Shown: positions 36,614-45,852, numbered from the stretch's first letter. The stretch: DNA of 64,000 nt from Polaromonas sp. (GCA_028291985.1 JAQGNE010000044.1:22194-86193), one strand, 5' to 3'. Notes: generated by a model not told the origin, from the letters alone. Made by a program: numbers and translations.

Positions 36614-36725
36614 GGCGGTCCCCTTCACTTGTTGTGGTGGCGATGCAGCTTATCGCTGCAGGGTGTGTATGCCAATTCATTCTGGAATCCATGTCCGCCA
36701 GGGAATGCCTGCAAGCCACCAATCG

Positions 36726-37046
36726 CTAGGCCGCGCTACTCAGCTTGAGCCCAACAATCCCGGCCACGATCTAGCCCACACAGCCAAGCCGCGCGGCGGT
36801 GGCAGGCTCTGAAAACAGCACAATACCCAGAATGACGGTACCCACCGCGCCGATGCCGGTCCATACCGCATAGGCGGTGCCGACGGGCAGGGTTCGCATG
36901 GCCAGGCCCAGCAGGCTTACGCTCAGCACCATGGCTGCGACGGTGCCGACGCTGGGCCACAGCCGGGTAAAGCCTTCGGTGTACTTCAGGCCAATGGCCC
37001 AGCCTACTTCGAGCAGGCCGGCGACAAACAGAATGATCCAGGGCAT
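36726..37046 (-). pseudogene. sugE: SugE/Gdx-type SMR transporter with premature amber stop
   Basis: The product starts [20 protein letters not shown], with TM2-3 [12 protein letters not shown]...[17 protein letters not shown] typical of SugE/Gdx guanidinium exporters, including Glu13. After ARLGCVG there is TAG (36771-36773); past it the same frame reads IVAGIVGLKLSSAA then stops. Full-length SugE reads about ...LIVAGIVGLKL, so one codon (probably TTG) has become TAG within TM4. The shortened product lacks most of TM4, needed for dimerisation. Ribosome site AAGGA is intact. No guanidine riboswitch was recognised upstream. Confidence 0.85.
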
Positions 37047-37084
37047 GGGGTCCTTTCGGTCTTAGAAGTGATCAGGGTCAAAAT

Positions 37085-37101
37085 ACTATCAAAACTATAG
37101 C
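37085..37101. repeat. Dispersed repeat copy between sugE and the GST gene
   Basis: ACTATCAAAACTATAGC followed by TGTATGCCCGGACACTGA and TTGGGCTTGAG, with the two-part organisation. It sits in the divergent promoter region. Confidence 0.55.
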
Positions 37102-37295
37102 TGTATGCCCGGACACTGATTGGGCTTGAGTACCCAGTGCCTTGATAAATGCCTTGGGTGGCAGCCCGCGTATCAGCTCACAGTCTGGTCGCCTGCGGAT
37201 GTGATGTGAATGCCCGCAGGTAAAGCCGGCGCAAGCAAGCTGTGTGAAACTTCTTTCTCGCATTCACAACCGCATCAACAAGCAAAGGAATCGAT

Positions 37296-37931
37296 GTGAC
37301 CATCCAGCTGTATGCCTTTGACACCCCCAATGGCCGCAAGATCAGCGTCGCCTTGGAAGAAATGGGTCTGCCCTATGCCGTGCATGTGGTGGACATCGGC
37401 AAGGGCGAGCAGCACAACCCCGAGTTCCTGAAGATCAGCCCGAATAACCGCATACCTGCCATCGTCGATCCCGATGGCCCGGGTGGCCAGCCGATCAGTG
37501 TGTTCGAGTCGGGCGCCATTCTTTACTACCTGGCCGAGAAGACAAGCCAGTTCTGGCCAGCTAACCTCAAGGGGCGAGTGGTGGTGATGGAATGGCTGAT
37601 GTTTCAGATGGGTGGCTTTGGCCCGATGCCCGGCCAGGCGCACCATTTCATCGGGCTCGAGAACGAAGCTGACCGCCGCTACGGGCTGGAGCGCTACCTG
37701 GCGGAGACGCGGCGGCTCTATGGCGTGATGGACAGACGACTGGCAGCGCACGAATTTTTTGCGGGAGCGCTGTCGATCGCCGATTTCGCCATTGTTGGCT
37801 GGGCCTGGCGGCATGAGAAACACAAGGTGGACCTGGCGGACTTTCCGCAGGTGCAGCGCTGGTATCAGACCATGATGGCGCGGCCTGCGGTGCAGCGGGG
37901 ATTTGCGGTAGCGCTCAAACGCCTGTCCTAG
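37296..37931 (+). CDS. Glutathione S-transferase, YfcG/YghU (nu-class) type
   Basis: 211 residues from GTG 37296 with AAAGGA upstream. Thioredoxin-like N-terminal domain (LYAFDTPNGRKISVALEEMGLPY; TPNGxK replaces the catalytic Ser/Cys region as in nu-class GSTs), NNRIPAIVDPDGPGGQPISVFESGAILYYLAEK glutathione site, then the helical C-terminal domain. Likely a disulfide reductase or peroxidase with glutathione. Confidence 0.9.
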   Translation: MTIQLYAFDTPNGRKISVALEEMGLPYAVHVVDIGKGEQHNPEFLKISPNNRIPAIVDPDGPGGQPISVFESGAILYYLAEKTSQFWPANLKGRVVVMEWLMFQMGGFGPMPGQAHHFIGLENEADRRYGLERYLAETRRLYGVMDRRLAAHEFFAGALSIADFAIVGWAWRHEKHKVDLADFPQVQRWYQTMMARPAVQRGFAVALKRLS

Positions 37932-38023
37932 CGCGGGCCGCTGTCATCTGTGCAGGCGTGCATGCAGCCGCTCCTGCAATTGCCCGATACCGAACCATGC
38001 GGTCACGTGGCAAGAAGGCGGCC

Positions 38024-39010
38024 TCATCCGGTCCGTATCACCGAAATATGCTCGGTTCCGCTCTCCGGCAACCACACCTCGCCGGCTCTCCCCAAGATCT
38101 GGCGCACGTTGGCGTTGGCGCGTGGCATCGCGTAGCGCTCGAATTGTTCCGTGCGCGGATCGAAAGCAAACATCGCATTCGATGTCCATTCGGCAAGCCA
38201 TACGGTGTCGCGCTCATCCACATACACCGCGTAGGCCTTTGGTGCGTTGCCGGGCAGTTTCCAGGTACGCCAGGCTTTGGTCTGCGGGTCATGCATCGAC
38301 ACGTTGCCGCTGTTCCACTCGCTGACCCAGATGCGGCCCCGGCTGTCGCTCCAGACGCGGCGTGCGCCCTGCTGGCGTGTCGGTGGCTCGACCACGGTTG
38401 ACTCGCCCGTGCGCCGGTCGATCTGCGCGATGAACGAGCCCGCCAGCGAGCACCACCACACCTCGCCGCCAGGCGTGCTGCAAATGCCATACGGACCCCG
38501 GCCGCGCGGCGCGTCCTTCACGCTGACTTCGCCAGTCTTCACGGTCACCTTGCCGACATAGCCACTTTGCCCGGTAAACCACAAATCGCCTGCGCCATCA
38601 AATGCAGCGGTGTTGAGGTTGGTAAAGGGCGTGCCGGCAGGCATGGGGAAAGTCTGTAACTTGCGGTCTGGCCAGCTGACACGAACAATGGCGTTCTGCC
38701 CGCTGTCGGTGATCCAGGCTGCCTTGTCGGGCCCCTGAATCACGCCATGCGGCGATGAGCCTGCGCCGAGCGCAGTGAGTTCAGTCTTTGCTGTCCGGGG
38801 ATCAAACCAGCCGAGGTGGCCGCTGGCCTGCGCGGTGAACCACACCCCAGCATCAGGCGCGGGCGCCAGGTCATGAATGCCGGTGCTTCGTGGTGCATGC
38901 AGCTTCCAGGACTGCAATTTTTCGGGCTGTGCCTGAACAGGGCCAAAGCCGGCTACCAGCGCGGCAGCGCCCCAGCTACCCATCAGGGCTCTTCGGTTGA
39001 TAGATAACAT
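38024..39010 (-). CDS. Virginiamycin B lyase-like (Vgb) beta-propeller protein, exported
   Basis: 328 residues from ATG 39010. Tat-like signal (MLSINRRALMGSWGAAALVAGFGPVQA). Seven-blade propeller repeats (PDAGVWFTAQASGHLGWFDP, GDLWFTGQSGYVGKV, GRIWVSEWNSGNVSMHDP, DTVWLAEWTSNAMFAFDP). The Vgb family opens streptogramin B lactones, but most chromosomal homologues have no proven lyase activity. No antibiotic context here; an environmental role is likelier. Confidence 0.85.
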   Translation of the reverse strand: MLSINRRALMGSWGAAALVAGFGPVQAQPEKLQSWKLHAPRSTGIHDLAPAPDAGVWFTAQASGHLGWFDPRTAKTELTALGAGSSPHGVIQGPDKAAWITDSGQNAIVRVSWPDRKLQTFPMPAGTPFTNLNTAAFDGAGDLWFTGQSGYVGKVTVKTGEVSVKDAPRGRGPYGICSTPGGEVWWCSLAGSFIAQIDRRTGESTVVEPPTRQQGARRVWSDSRGRIWVSEWNSGNVSMHDPQTKAWRTWKLPGNAPKAYAVYVDERDTVWLAEWTSNAMFAFDPRTEQFERYAMPRANANVRQILGRAGEVWLPESGTEHISVIRTG

Positions 39011-39130
39011 GCTGACCTTTCCGGTGGGCGAGTTTTTTGATTCTGCGCGCAAACCGTAAACGAAGCGCCGGCCATGTCATGCCGCCATGTCTGGCGCACA
39101 GGTCAACATGGTTTTTGACCTGTCGGCAGC

Positions 39131-39637
39131 TCAGCCCAGCAAGTGGCACAAGCGCTGTAACGCATGCTGCACAGTCGCCTGGCGCACCGCAGCCCTGTCA
39201 CCGTTGAAGTGCATGGATTCACTGACGAGCTGGCCGCGCACGACAAAACCAAACCAGACGGTGCCAACCGGCTTGTCCGCGCTGCCGCCCGAAGGCCCGG
39301 CAACGCCGGTCACGGCAACCGCAACCTGCGCTTTCGAATGTGCGATGGCGCCTGTTGCCATGGCGCGGGACACTTCCTCGCTGACGGCGCCATGCCTGGC
39401 AATCAATGCCGCGTCCACGCCGAGCAGCTCGGTTTTGGCCTCGTTCGAGTAGGTGACAAAGCCCCGCTCGAACCATGCGCTGGAGCCTGCCAGGTCTGTG
39501 CAGGCAGCCGAGAGCATGCCGCCAGTGCAGCTTTCGGCCGCTGTCATCGACAACTTGCTGGTAATAAGAAAATCGGCCAGCAGCCTAACGGATGAGACGG
39601 CTGTTTGCGCGTTTTTTAATAGCAAACTATCGCTCAT
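39131..39637 (-). CDS. pncC: Nicotinamide-nucleotide amidohydrolase (CinA C-terminal domain)
   Basis: 168 residues. Family blocks: LSMTAAESCTGGMLSAACTDLAGSSAWFERGFVTYSNEAKTELLGV and AVTGVAGPSGGSADKPVGTVWF, with Ser of AESCTGG as nucleophile. Converts NMN to nicotinate mononucleotide. ATG overlaps the pgpA stop (ATGA). The first codons (SLLLKNA) derive from a partial dispersed-repeat sequence at 39609-39623. Confidence 0.93.
   Translation of the reverse strand: MSDSLLLKNAQTAVSSVRLLADFLITSKLSMTAAESCTGGMLSAACTDLAGSSAWFERGFVTYSNEAKTELLGVDAALIARHGAVSEEVSRAMATGAIAHSKAQVAVAVTGVAGPSGGSADKPVGTVWFGFVVRGQLVSESMHFNGDRAAVRQATVQHALQRLCHLLG
39609..39623 (-). repeat. Dispersed repeat copy (partial) in the pncC 5' end
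   Basis: GCTATTAAAAAACGC on the minus strand, encoding LLLKNA in pncC; only the left half of the palindrome is present. Confidence 0.4.
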
Positions 39638-40194
39638 AAAAAGCGCCAGATAGCAATGACCAGCAGCGTGCAACACGCAGCTACTGCGTCGTCGAGCATG
39701 ATGCCGAAGCCGCCGCGCCAGCCAAACCCCTTGAAGGTTTTGTCTGCCCAGGCAGTGGGGCCAAACTTCATCGCATCGAAAAACCGGAACAGCAAAAACG
39801 CCATGAGCTGGCCTGCAAAGGTGGCAGGCATCACGATCCACAGCACCAGCCAGAAAGCGGCAATCTCGTCCCACACAATGCTGCCAGGATCGGCGACGCC
39901 CATGTTGCGCGCGGTCACGGTAGAGGCCCACCAGCCGACCCAGAAAGAGGCCAGTATCAGCCAGCCCATCTGCACCGATGTCAGCCAGGGTTGCAGCACC
40001 AGGTAGGACAGCCAGGCCCACAGGGTGCCTGCAGTTCCGGGTGCCACCGGGCTGAGGCCAGAGCCAAAGCCCAGCGCAACGGCATGCGCCGGATGGGCCA
40101 TCATGAATTTGGACGTGGCGCGCCCTCGTGCAGCGGGCGCTGCTGATGAGCCGGCCGACGCCGTGCCGTGGGAAAGTGGTTCGTTATCAGGCAT
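39634..40194 (-). CDS. pgpA: Phosphatidylglycerophosphatase A
   Basis: 186 residues from ATG 40194. FGSGLSPVAPGTAGTLWAW, DPGSIVWDEIAAFWLVLW and FRFFDAMKFGPTAWADKTFKGFGWRGGFGIMLDDAVA are PgpA hallmarks (Mg-dependent Asp residues). Dephosphorylates phosphatidylglycerol phosphate in the inner membrane. thiL, the usual upstream partner, is absent. A ~35-residue Ala/Ser-rich N terminus precedes the domain. Confidence 0.94.
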   Translation of the reverse strand: MPDNEPLSHGTASAGSSAAPAARGRATSKFMMAHPAHAVALGFGSGLSPVAPGTAGTLWAWLSYLVLQPWLTSVQMGWLILASFWVGWWASTVTARNMGVADPGSIVWDEIAAFWLVLWIVMPATFAGQLMAFLLFRFFDAMKFGPTAWADKTFKGFGWRGGFGIMLDDAVAACCTLLVIAIWRFL

Positions 40195-40324
40195 GCCGGG
40201 ATTATCGTGACGATTGATGCAGCGCGGGCTGCTGTCAGCAGGGGTACTTGCCCTGCGCTTGACGCTCACAAAGGTGATATGAACAATTGGGCACCAGCGT
40301 CCAGCAACACCTCAGGAACTCTCC

Positions 40325-40810
40325 ATGCACAAAACATCTTTCAAGGCGATCACAGCAGCTGCAGTGTTGTTGCTGGCAAGCGCTTGTGCGGTGCAGTCCG
40401 TCAAGCCAGGTACCACACGCGATGAAGTCATCAAGGGCTATGGCCAGCCTACCAACACCGTGCCGCTGGCAACCGGCACCCGCCTGCAATACTCTTTGCA
40501 GCCGCTGGGGCGAAGCGTCGTGATGGTGGACCTGGATGCCTCGGGCCGGGTGATATCGGCCCGCGAGGTCATGAACACCACCGATTTCGCGCGGGTCAAG
40601 CCGGATGAATGGACACGCCAGGACGTGGAGCGCGAGTTCGGCCGTCCCGCCATGGTCGACCGCGTAGCCTCCTGGCCAGGGGACATCATGACTTACCGCT
40701 GGCGGGATGCTGACCAGCCGATGTTCTTTTATGTCTACCTGGACAGCGCCAACACTGTGCGGCGAATCGGTCAGGCGATGGAGTTTCCGATGCGCTACGA
40801 ACCGGACTAG
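40325..40810 (+). CDS. Lipoprotein with SmpA/BamE-like repeats
   Basis: 161 residues. Lipoprotein signal MHKTSFKAITAAAVLLLASAC with lipobox LASAC. The mature part holds two copies of the OmlA/SmpA-type element (VKPGTTRDEVIKGYGQPTNTVPL and VKPDEWTRQDVEREFGRPAMVDRV), each followed by hydrophobic strands. The outer-membrane position is likely (no Asp at +2). Related to BamE-like domains, not BamE itself. Confidence 0.8.
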   Translation: MHKTSFKAITAAAVLLLASACAVQSVKPGTTRDEVIKGYGQPTNTVPLATGTRLQYSLQPLGRSVVMVDLDASGRVISAREVMNTTDFARVKPDEWTRQDVEREFGRPAMVDRVASWPGDIMTYRWRDADQPMFFYVYLDSANTVRRIGQAMEFPMRYEPD

Positions 40811-40855
40811 CGGGCAGTCGTCAAGGCATGGTTTGCGGGCAGTCCGCTGGCGTCT

Positions 40856-42085
40856 TCAGGCCTGAACCGAGCGCCCGATCTCCGGCCAGCGATGGTGCAG
40901 GTAAATCCATCCCACGAGACCTATGCACATCAGTGCCAGCGAGGCTGCGGCCAAGCCAATGGTGGAATGCATTACCAGCGGCGCGATGATGCCGGCTACG
41001 ATGCCGTTGGCCGATGACCCCACGAAGGCCTGCAGTGAGGAAGCCATGCCCCGGCGCTCGGGGTACAGGTCAAGCACCAGCAAAGTCACCACCGGCACCA
41101 TCAGCGCCCAGCCAAAACCGAACACCGCAATGGGAAACAGCGACCATGACACCTGTGCATCAAACAGCAGGTTGGCCGCCAGATTGATCACCGAGATGGT
41201 GAGCATGATCACAAATCCATGGCGGATCTGCGTCTTGGGCGCGATCTTGCCGGCCAGCCGGCCGCTCAGCCAGGCGCCCGACATGATGCCGCTGATGGTG
41301 AGCACGAAGAACCAGAAGAACTGCGTGGGTGCGAGGCCCATGTGGGTGCCCAGAAACTCGGGCGCTGACAGCACATACAAGAACATGCCATTGAACGGAA
41401 TGCCACTGGCCAGCGCCAGCAGCAAAAATCGCGGACTCGAGCCGATTTGCCAGTAGCCCCGCATCAGATGCTTCACTTCAAAGGGCTGCCGATCGCTGAC
41501 ATCCAGAGTTTCCGGCAGGTATTTGAAATTTGCCAGCCACAGGACCGCGCCCACCCCGGTTAGAAACCAGAAAATGCTGTGCCAGCCGGCATGCACAAAC
41601 AGCCAGCCGCCCACAATCGGCGCCAGGGCAGGGGCCACACCAAAGTAGATCGTCACCTGGCTCATGACCTGCTGTGCCTGGGCCGGGGGGTACATGTCGC
41701 GTATGACAGCACGCGACACCACGATGCCAGCGCCGGTCGACAAGCCCTGCATGGCGCGAAAGAACACCAGCTGGCCTATGGTTTCGGACAGTGCGCAGCC
41801 CGCGGACGCAATCGTGAATATGGCGATGCCGCTGAGCACCACCGGGCGGCGGCCAAAACTGTCGGCAAGTGCGCCGTGAAACAGGTTCATGAAGGCAAAG
41901 CCGAAGAGATAGGCCGACAGCGTCTGCTGCATCTCGGCCGGCGTGGCGCCCACCGATCGCGCAATGCCGGCGAAGGCCGGAATGTAGGTATCGATGGAAA
42001 AGGGGCCGAGCATGCCCAGCACGGCCAGCAACACGGCCAGTGCCCACCGGGGACCGGGCCACAAGGTGTCGGCATTCGGGTTCAT
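40856..42085 (-). CDS. Bcr/CflA family multidrug MFS transporter
   Basis: 409 residues, 12 TM. GPFSIDTYIPAFAGIARSVGATPAEMQQTLSAYLFGFAFMNLFHGALADSFGRRPVVLSGIAIF (motif A) and VSRAVIRDMYPPAQAQQVMSQ are typical of Bcr/CflA (bicyclomycin/chloramphenicol) efflux. Its ATG overlaps the rsmI stop (ATGA), so the two are co-translated. Confidence 0.92.
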   Translation of the reverse strand: MNPNADTLWPGPRWALAVLLAVLGMLGPFSIDTYIPAFAGIARSVGATPAEMQQTLSAYLFGFAFMNLFHGALADSFGRRPVVLSGIAIFTIASAGCALSETIGQLVFFRAMQGLSTGAGIVVSRAVIRDMYPPAQAQQVMSQVTIYFGVAPALAPIVGGWLFVHAGWHSIFWFLTGVGAVLWLANFKYLPETLDVSDRQPFEVKHLMRGYWQIGSSPRFLLLALASGIPFNGMFLYVLSAPEFLGTHMGLAPTQFFWFFVLTISGIMSGAWLSGRLAGKIAPKTQIRHGFVIMLTISVINLAANLLFDAQVSWSLFPIAVFGFGWALMVPVVTLLVLDLYPERRGMASSLQAFVGSSANGIVAGIIAPLVMHSTIGLAAASLALMCIGLVGWIYLHHRWPEIGRSVQA

Positions 42086-42981
42086 TCGCCCTTATCCTGC
42101 TTGAGTTTTAACGCGGTGTTGTAGAGCTCATTGCGCGGCGCGCCGCTGATGTCTGCGGCCAGCTTGACGGCTGTCTTCAGCGGCAGATGGTCCAGCAGCA
42201 GGACGAGCACGCGCTTGCCGTCGTCGCGGACCGGTGCCTGCGGTGCCGGATGCAGCACCAGTGCGAACTCGCCCCGCGTGCGCTGGCTGCTGCCTGCCAG
42301 CCATCCGGTGAAGTCGGTGCAGGGTAGGGTCGCGATTTCTTCAAACTGCTTGGTCAGTTCGCGGCCAATCGTAATGAGCCTGTCGCCCAGCGCTGCCATC
42401 GATGCTGCGAGCGCTTCAATGCGGTGGGGCGCTTCCAGAATGACGACCGCGCGCGCTTCGGTGAGCAGTAATTGCACAGCCTGGTCACGCTCACCGGCCT
42501 TGCTGGGCAGGAAGCCCACAAAGATGAAGCCGCTGTCGCCCGAGATGCCTGCAGCGCTGAGCACCGTCGTCACGCTGCTGGCGCCCGGCATCGGCATGAT
42601 GGCAAGCCCCGCGCTGCGCACGGCGGCCACCAGTCGCGCTCCAGGGTCGCTTACCGCCGGGGTGCCTGCGTCGCTCACATAGGCCACCCGCTCCTGGCGC
42701 TGCAGCCGGCCGATGATGCCGACCGCTGCCTCTGCCTCGTTGTGCTCATGCACGGCGATCAGCGGTTTCTCGATGCCATACTGGCGCAGCAGGCCCTGCG
42801 TGTGGCGTGTGTCTTCGCAGGCAATCACATGCGCCAGTTGCAGCACATGCAACGCGCGTAGGCTGATGTCGGCCAGGTTGCCAATCGGTGTCGCCACCAC
42901 GTACAGAGTGCCTTCCGGATAATGCTGCATACCGGCGGCGGCTTTGGCCGCGCCCAGTGCCAGGTCGAAGGAGGCGTTCAA
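42082..42981 (-). CDS. rsmI: 16S rRNA 2'-O-ribose C1402 methyltransferase
   Basis: 299 residues from TTG 42981, whose extension (NASFDLALGAAKAAAGMQHYPEGTLYVV) matches Burkholderiales homologues; ATG 42930 is the alternative. ATPIGNLADISLRALHVL, ACEDTRHTQGLLRQYGI, YVSDAGTPAVSDPGARLV and PGASSVTTVLSAAG are RsmI (tetrapyrrole-methylase fold) motifs. Modifies C1402 in the ribosomal P site. Divergent from yraN with touching start codons. Confidence 0.95.
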   Translation of the reverse strand: MNASFDLALGAAKAAAGMQHYPEGTLYVVATPIGNLADISLRALHVLQLAHVIACEDTRHTQGLLRQYGIEKPLIAVHEHNEAEAAVGIIGRLQRQERVAYVSDAGTPAVSDPGARLVAAVRSAGLAIMPMPGASSVTTVLSAAGISGDSGFIFVGFLPSKAGERDQAVQLLLTEARAVVILEAPHRIEALAASMAALGDRLITIGRELTKQFEEIATLPCTDFTGWLAGSSQRTRGEFALVLHPAPQAPVRDDGKRVLVLLLDHLPLKTAVKLAADISGAPRNELYNTALKLKQDKGE

Positions 42982-43436
42982 TGTGGTTTTCCAAAAAAGC
43001 AGTCGCCAGGGATGTGGCCGAAACGGCGCCAGACAAGGCCGCCGGGGGTAAAAGCCAGATTACCACCAAGCGCCGCGGTGATGCTGCCGAGGCGCTGGCG
43101 CTGGCGCATCTGGGCCAGGCCGGCCTTCACCTGGTCGAGCGTAATTATCGGACACCAGGGCGGGGCGGCGGCGAGATTGACTTGGTGATGAAGGCACCCG
43201 ACGGCACGCTGGTATTTATCGAAGTACGCCAGCGCTCGTCGGCATCGCATGGCGGTGCGGGCGGCAGTATTAGCGGCATCAAACAGCAACGCATCATTTT
43301 TGCAGCGAGGCATTACCTGATGAGGTTCAAGCACCTGCCGCCATGCCGCTTTGATGTGGTGCTGGTGCAGGGCCGCCCGGACGACGCTGGCGGCGTGCAT
43401 GTCGACTGGCTGCCTGGCGCCTTTGACGCCTCATGA
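42981..43436 (+). CDS. yraN: UPF0102 (YraN) family nuclease-fold protein
   Basis: 151 residues from ATG 42981. The endonuclease-like core is RRGDAAEALALAHLGQAGLHLVERNYRTPGRGGGEIDLVMKAPDGTLVFIEVRQRSS (E-GEIDLV-IEVR). Function unknown. In E. coli yraN is followed by diaA and dolP; here these lie 17.5 kb away at 60991. The 3' end overlaps the HAD gene end by six bases. Confidence 0.92.
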   Translation: MWFSKKAVARDVAETAPDKAAGGKSQITTKRRGDAAEALALAHLGQAGLHLVERNYRTPGRGGGEIDLVMKAPDGTLVFIEVRQRSSASHGGAGGSISGIKQQRIIFAARHYLMRFKHLPPCRFDVVLVQGRPDDAGGVHVDWLPGAFDAS

Positions 43437-44153
43437 AGGCGATGCACCTTCCGGCAGGGGTTGCGCGGCAAGCAGGTCAGCAACGCCATGAAGGTCTGGA
43501 TAGACGGCTAGGCACTTGATGTGCATCTCTGGCGTTGCAGGCAGCAAGTCGGGGACCATGATCACGGCGATGTCAGCAGCGTGGGCGGCACGCACACCGT
43601 TGTAGGAATCCTCCAGTGCGAGGCAGTTTGCCGGCGCCGTACCCAGCGCCTGCGCTGCAGCCAGGTACAGGTCTGGATAGGGCTTGCCACGGGGCACGTC
43701 ACTGCGGGTCAAAATGGCATCAAAACGATCAGCGATTCCGGCCCGCTCAAGATGATGCAGGGCCTTCTCCCGCACCGATGAGGTGGCTACCGCACGCGGA
43801 ATAGCCTGCTCATCCAGGTACGCCAGCAGTTCCAGCGCGCCGGGTTTAAGCATCATCATGCCCGCATCGATCTGCGCCTTCAGGTGCCTGGTCGAGGCTG
43901 CAAACAGGGCATCGGCAGGCGCATGCGGGCCGTAGGCCTCAAACAGCAGTTGCCGGCAGCTGTCGACGGGTACCCCGATCAGCGATGCGCAGAACGCTTC
44001 CGTTAGGGGCACGCCGACCTCATCGCCGGCGAGCTGCAGCGCTTGTCGCGCCAGTGCTTCGGTATTGAGCAGCAGACCATCCATGTCGAAGATCACGGCC
44101 TCGACGACCGGTGTGCGCCCAACATGTGGCGCGGCTGTGGTTGCAAGACTCAT
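43431..44153 (-). CDS. HAD-family sugar-phosphatase (beta-phosphoglucomutase-like)
   Basis: 240 residues. EAVIFDMDGLLLNTEALARQAL (Asp-x-Asp nucleophile), VATSSVREKALHHLERAG, SDVPRGKPYPDLYL (Lys) and CLALEDSYNGVRAAHAA are HAD motifs with a C1 cap. Placement after a polyol dehydrogenase suggests action on a polyol or ketose phosphate (e.g. as in mannitol/arabinitol clusters); inference. 21-bp gap from the dehydrogenase gene on the same strand. Confidence 0.85.
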   Translation of the reverse strand: MSLATTAAPHVGRTPVVEAVIFDMDGLLLNTEALARQALQLAGDEVGVPLTEAFCASLIGVPVDSCRQLLFEAYGPHAPADALFAASTRHLKAQIDAGMMMLKPGALELLAYLDEQAIPRAVATSSVREKALHHLERAGIADRFDAILTRSDVPRGKPYPDLYLAAAQALGTAPANCLALEDSYNGVRAAHAADIAVIMVPDLLPATPEMHIKCLAVYPDLHGVADLLAAQPLPEGASPS

Positions 44154-44174
44154 CTCGATGTGTTCCGGTAGGGT

Positions 44175-45773
44175 TCATGGGGTTCGACTCATGGCAGCTT
44201 GCTGGCAGCGGGTGACTGCTCCGGTACCGTGGTCATTTTCGGACCACGCGCTGACGCATGCAACGACCGCAGCGCGCGCACCTTGCTCATGCAGCAGGCG
44301 CATGGCATGTTGCAGCTGCTGGCGAAACCCACTGTCAGAAGCCAGGTCGACGCCAAAGATATCGGTTTGCTCCAGCAGCAGATCGACCAGCCGAAAAGGG
44401 TTGCCTCGCGCTGAGTCCGCCAGTCGAAACAGTTCCTGCCGTAGCGGGTCTTGCAGATCAATCGGCTGGCCAGCGTCGTTCAGGCCTGCGGCACAGCGCA
44501 TCCAGGCCGCAATCGCCAGTGTTGTGCAAGGCGAGGGGCGCCCCGCTTCACGGTTGTCCCGAAGCGAGGCCAGCAGTCGGGTCGGCAGCTTTTGAGAGCC
44601 ATCGCGGGCCACGCGCTCCAGTTGATGGGCGATGCCCGGATTGCGCCAGCGTGCAACCAACTGTCGCGCATAGGCGCTGATGTCGTGGTCGCTGGGCGGC
44701 AGGGTCGGCTTTTGCTCGTCGACCATGAAGCGCAATGCATAAGCCGACATCCCGGGCAAAGCCATGGTTTCGGCAACGGTTTCACATCCGGCCAGTAATC
44801 CCAGGCTGGCTACAGCCAGGTGCCCGCCGTTGAGCAGTCTCAACTTCGATGCTTCCCAGGGTGACACGTCCTGAACATACTGGGCGCCTGCGGCATCCCA
44901 GCGGGGCCGGGGCCCGTCAAAGTGCTCGATGACCCACTGGCTGAACGGCTCTGCCGGAACCGGGGCGGCATCATGCAGGCCCAATGCGTGAAAAGCATCG
45001 TCCCGGTCTTGCGCCATGGTCACCGGAACGATGCGATCCACCATGGTGGACGGGAACTGCACCTGGCTTTCGATCCATGCCGCCAGCCGGTCATCTTTCA
45101 GCGCCGCGAAGTCGATGCACATCTGCCGCAAGATCTTGCCGTTGGACGGCAGGTTGTCGCAGGACAGCACGACGGGCGGCGGATGACCTGCTTGATAGCG
45201 CGAGCCGAGACCGAGGACCAGCCACGCGATCGCGGTGTGCGGGTGCTGCCTTCTCAGGTCAAGCCGAACATCCGGATGGTTCACGTCGAGCCGGCCCGAG
45301 ACCGGGTCGGTGAGATAGCCTGCTGTGGTGATGGTGAGCGTGATCAGGCTGATGGCGGGATCGGCCAGTGCCTGCATCAGCACCCGTGCCTCCTGCGGGG
45401 CATAGATCAGCCTGCACAGGGTTCCCGTAACCCTGACTTGTGTAGCGCTGGGTCCGCGCTCCAGTACGCTGTATAGCCCGTCCTGGGCAGCCAGTGCATT
45501 GACGATGCCTGGCGTGACCAGGCTGACGGAAACAATGCCCCATCGCATGGCGTCGTCCCCAGGCGCGGCCTCTATGGCCTGCTGGGTCAGGAGCGCCTGA
45601 TGGGCGCGGTGAAACGAGCCGCAGCCCAGGTGCAGGATGCCAGGGCGCAAACAGGCCGGATCAAACCCGGGCCGCAGAACCGCGTCAGGCAACGCATTCA
45701 AGTGCGCCCGTGACAGCCTCAACTCGCCAAGGTCCATCGTGAAACCATCGCCCCGCGCAACTACGGCGGTCAC
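44175..45773 (-). CDS. Mannitol dehydrogenase family polyol/uronate oxidoreductase
   Basis: 532 residues (ATG 45734 would shorten it by 13). Rossmann start GILHLGCGSFHRAHQALLTQQ, GLYSVLERG, SCDNLPSNGKILRQM, VDRIVPVT and LNGGHLAVASLGLLAG with the Lys/Asn/His pattern of long-chain mannitol dehydrogenases (mannitol 2-, arabinitol 4-dehydrogenase, fructuronate reductase). Substrate not resolvable. With the HAD gene it forms a small polyol operon; no transporter or kinase of the usual cluster is present. Confidence 0.85.
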   Translation of the reverse strand: MTAVVARGDGFTMDLGELRLSRAHLNALPDAVLRPGFDPACLRPGILHLGCGSFHRAHQALLTQQAIEAAPGDDAMRWGIVSVSLVTPGIVNALAAQDGLYSVLERGPSATQVRVTGTLCRLIYAPQEARVLMQALADPAISLITLTITTAGYLTDPVSGRLDVNHPDVRLDLRRQHPHTAIAWLVLGLGSRYQAGHPPPVVLSCDNLPSNGKILRQMCIDFAALKDDRLAAWIESQVQFPSTMVDRIVPVTMAQDRDDAFHALGLHDAAPVPAEPFSQWVIEHFDGPRPRWDAAGAQYVQDVSPWEASKLRLLNGGHLAVASLGLLAGCETVAETMALPGMSAYALRFMVDEQKPTLPPSDHDISAYARQLVARWRNPGIAHQLERVARDGSQKLPTRLLASLRDNREAGRPSPCTTLAIAAWMRCAAGLNDAGQPIDLQDPLRQELFRLADSARGNPFRLVDLLLEQTDIFGVDLASDSGFRQQLQHAMRLLHEQGARAAVVACVSAWSENDHGTGAVTRCQQAAMSRTP

Positions 45774-45852
45774 GACCGACCCCCGCCGGCATCAGGCGGC
45801 AATGGGCATGGGGCGGGCAGCGGCGCTTGCAAGCCTCGCACCGTGCGGGGTG

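Noticed and set aside
37047..37295. Guanidine riboswitch upstream of sugE
   Set aside because: No paired ACGR-loop hairpins (guanidine-II type) or other guanidine aptamer features could be found.
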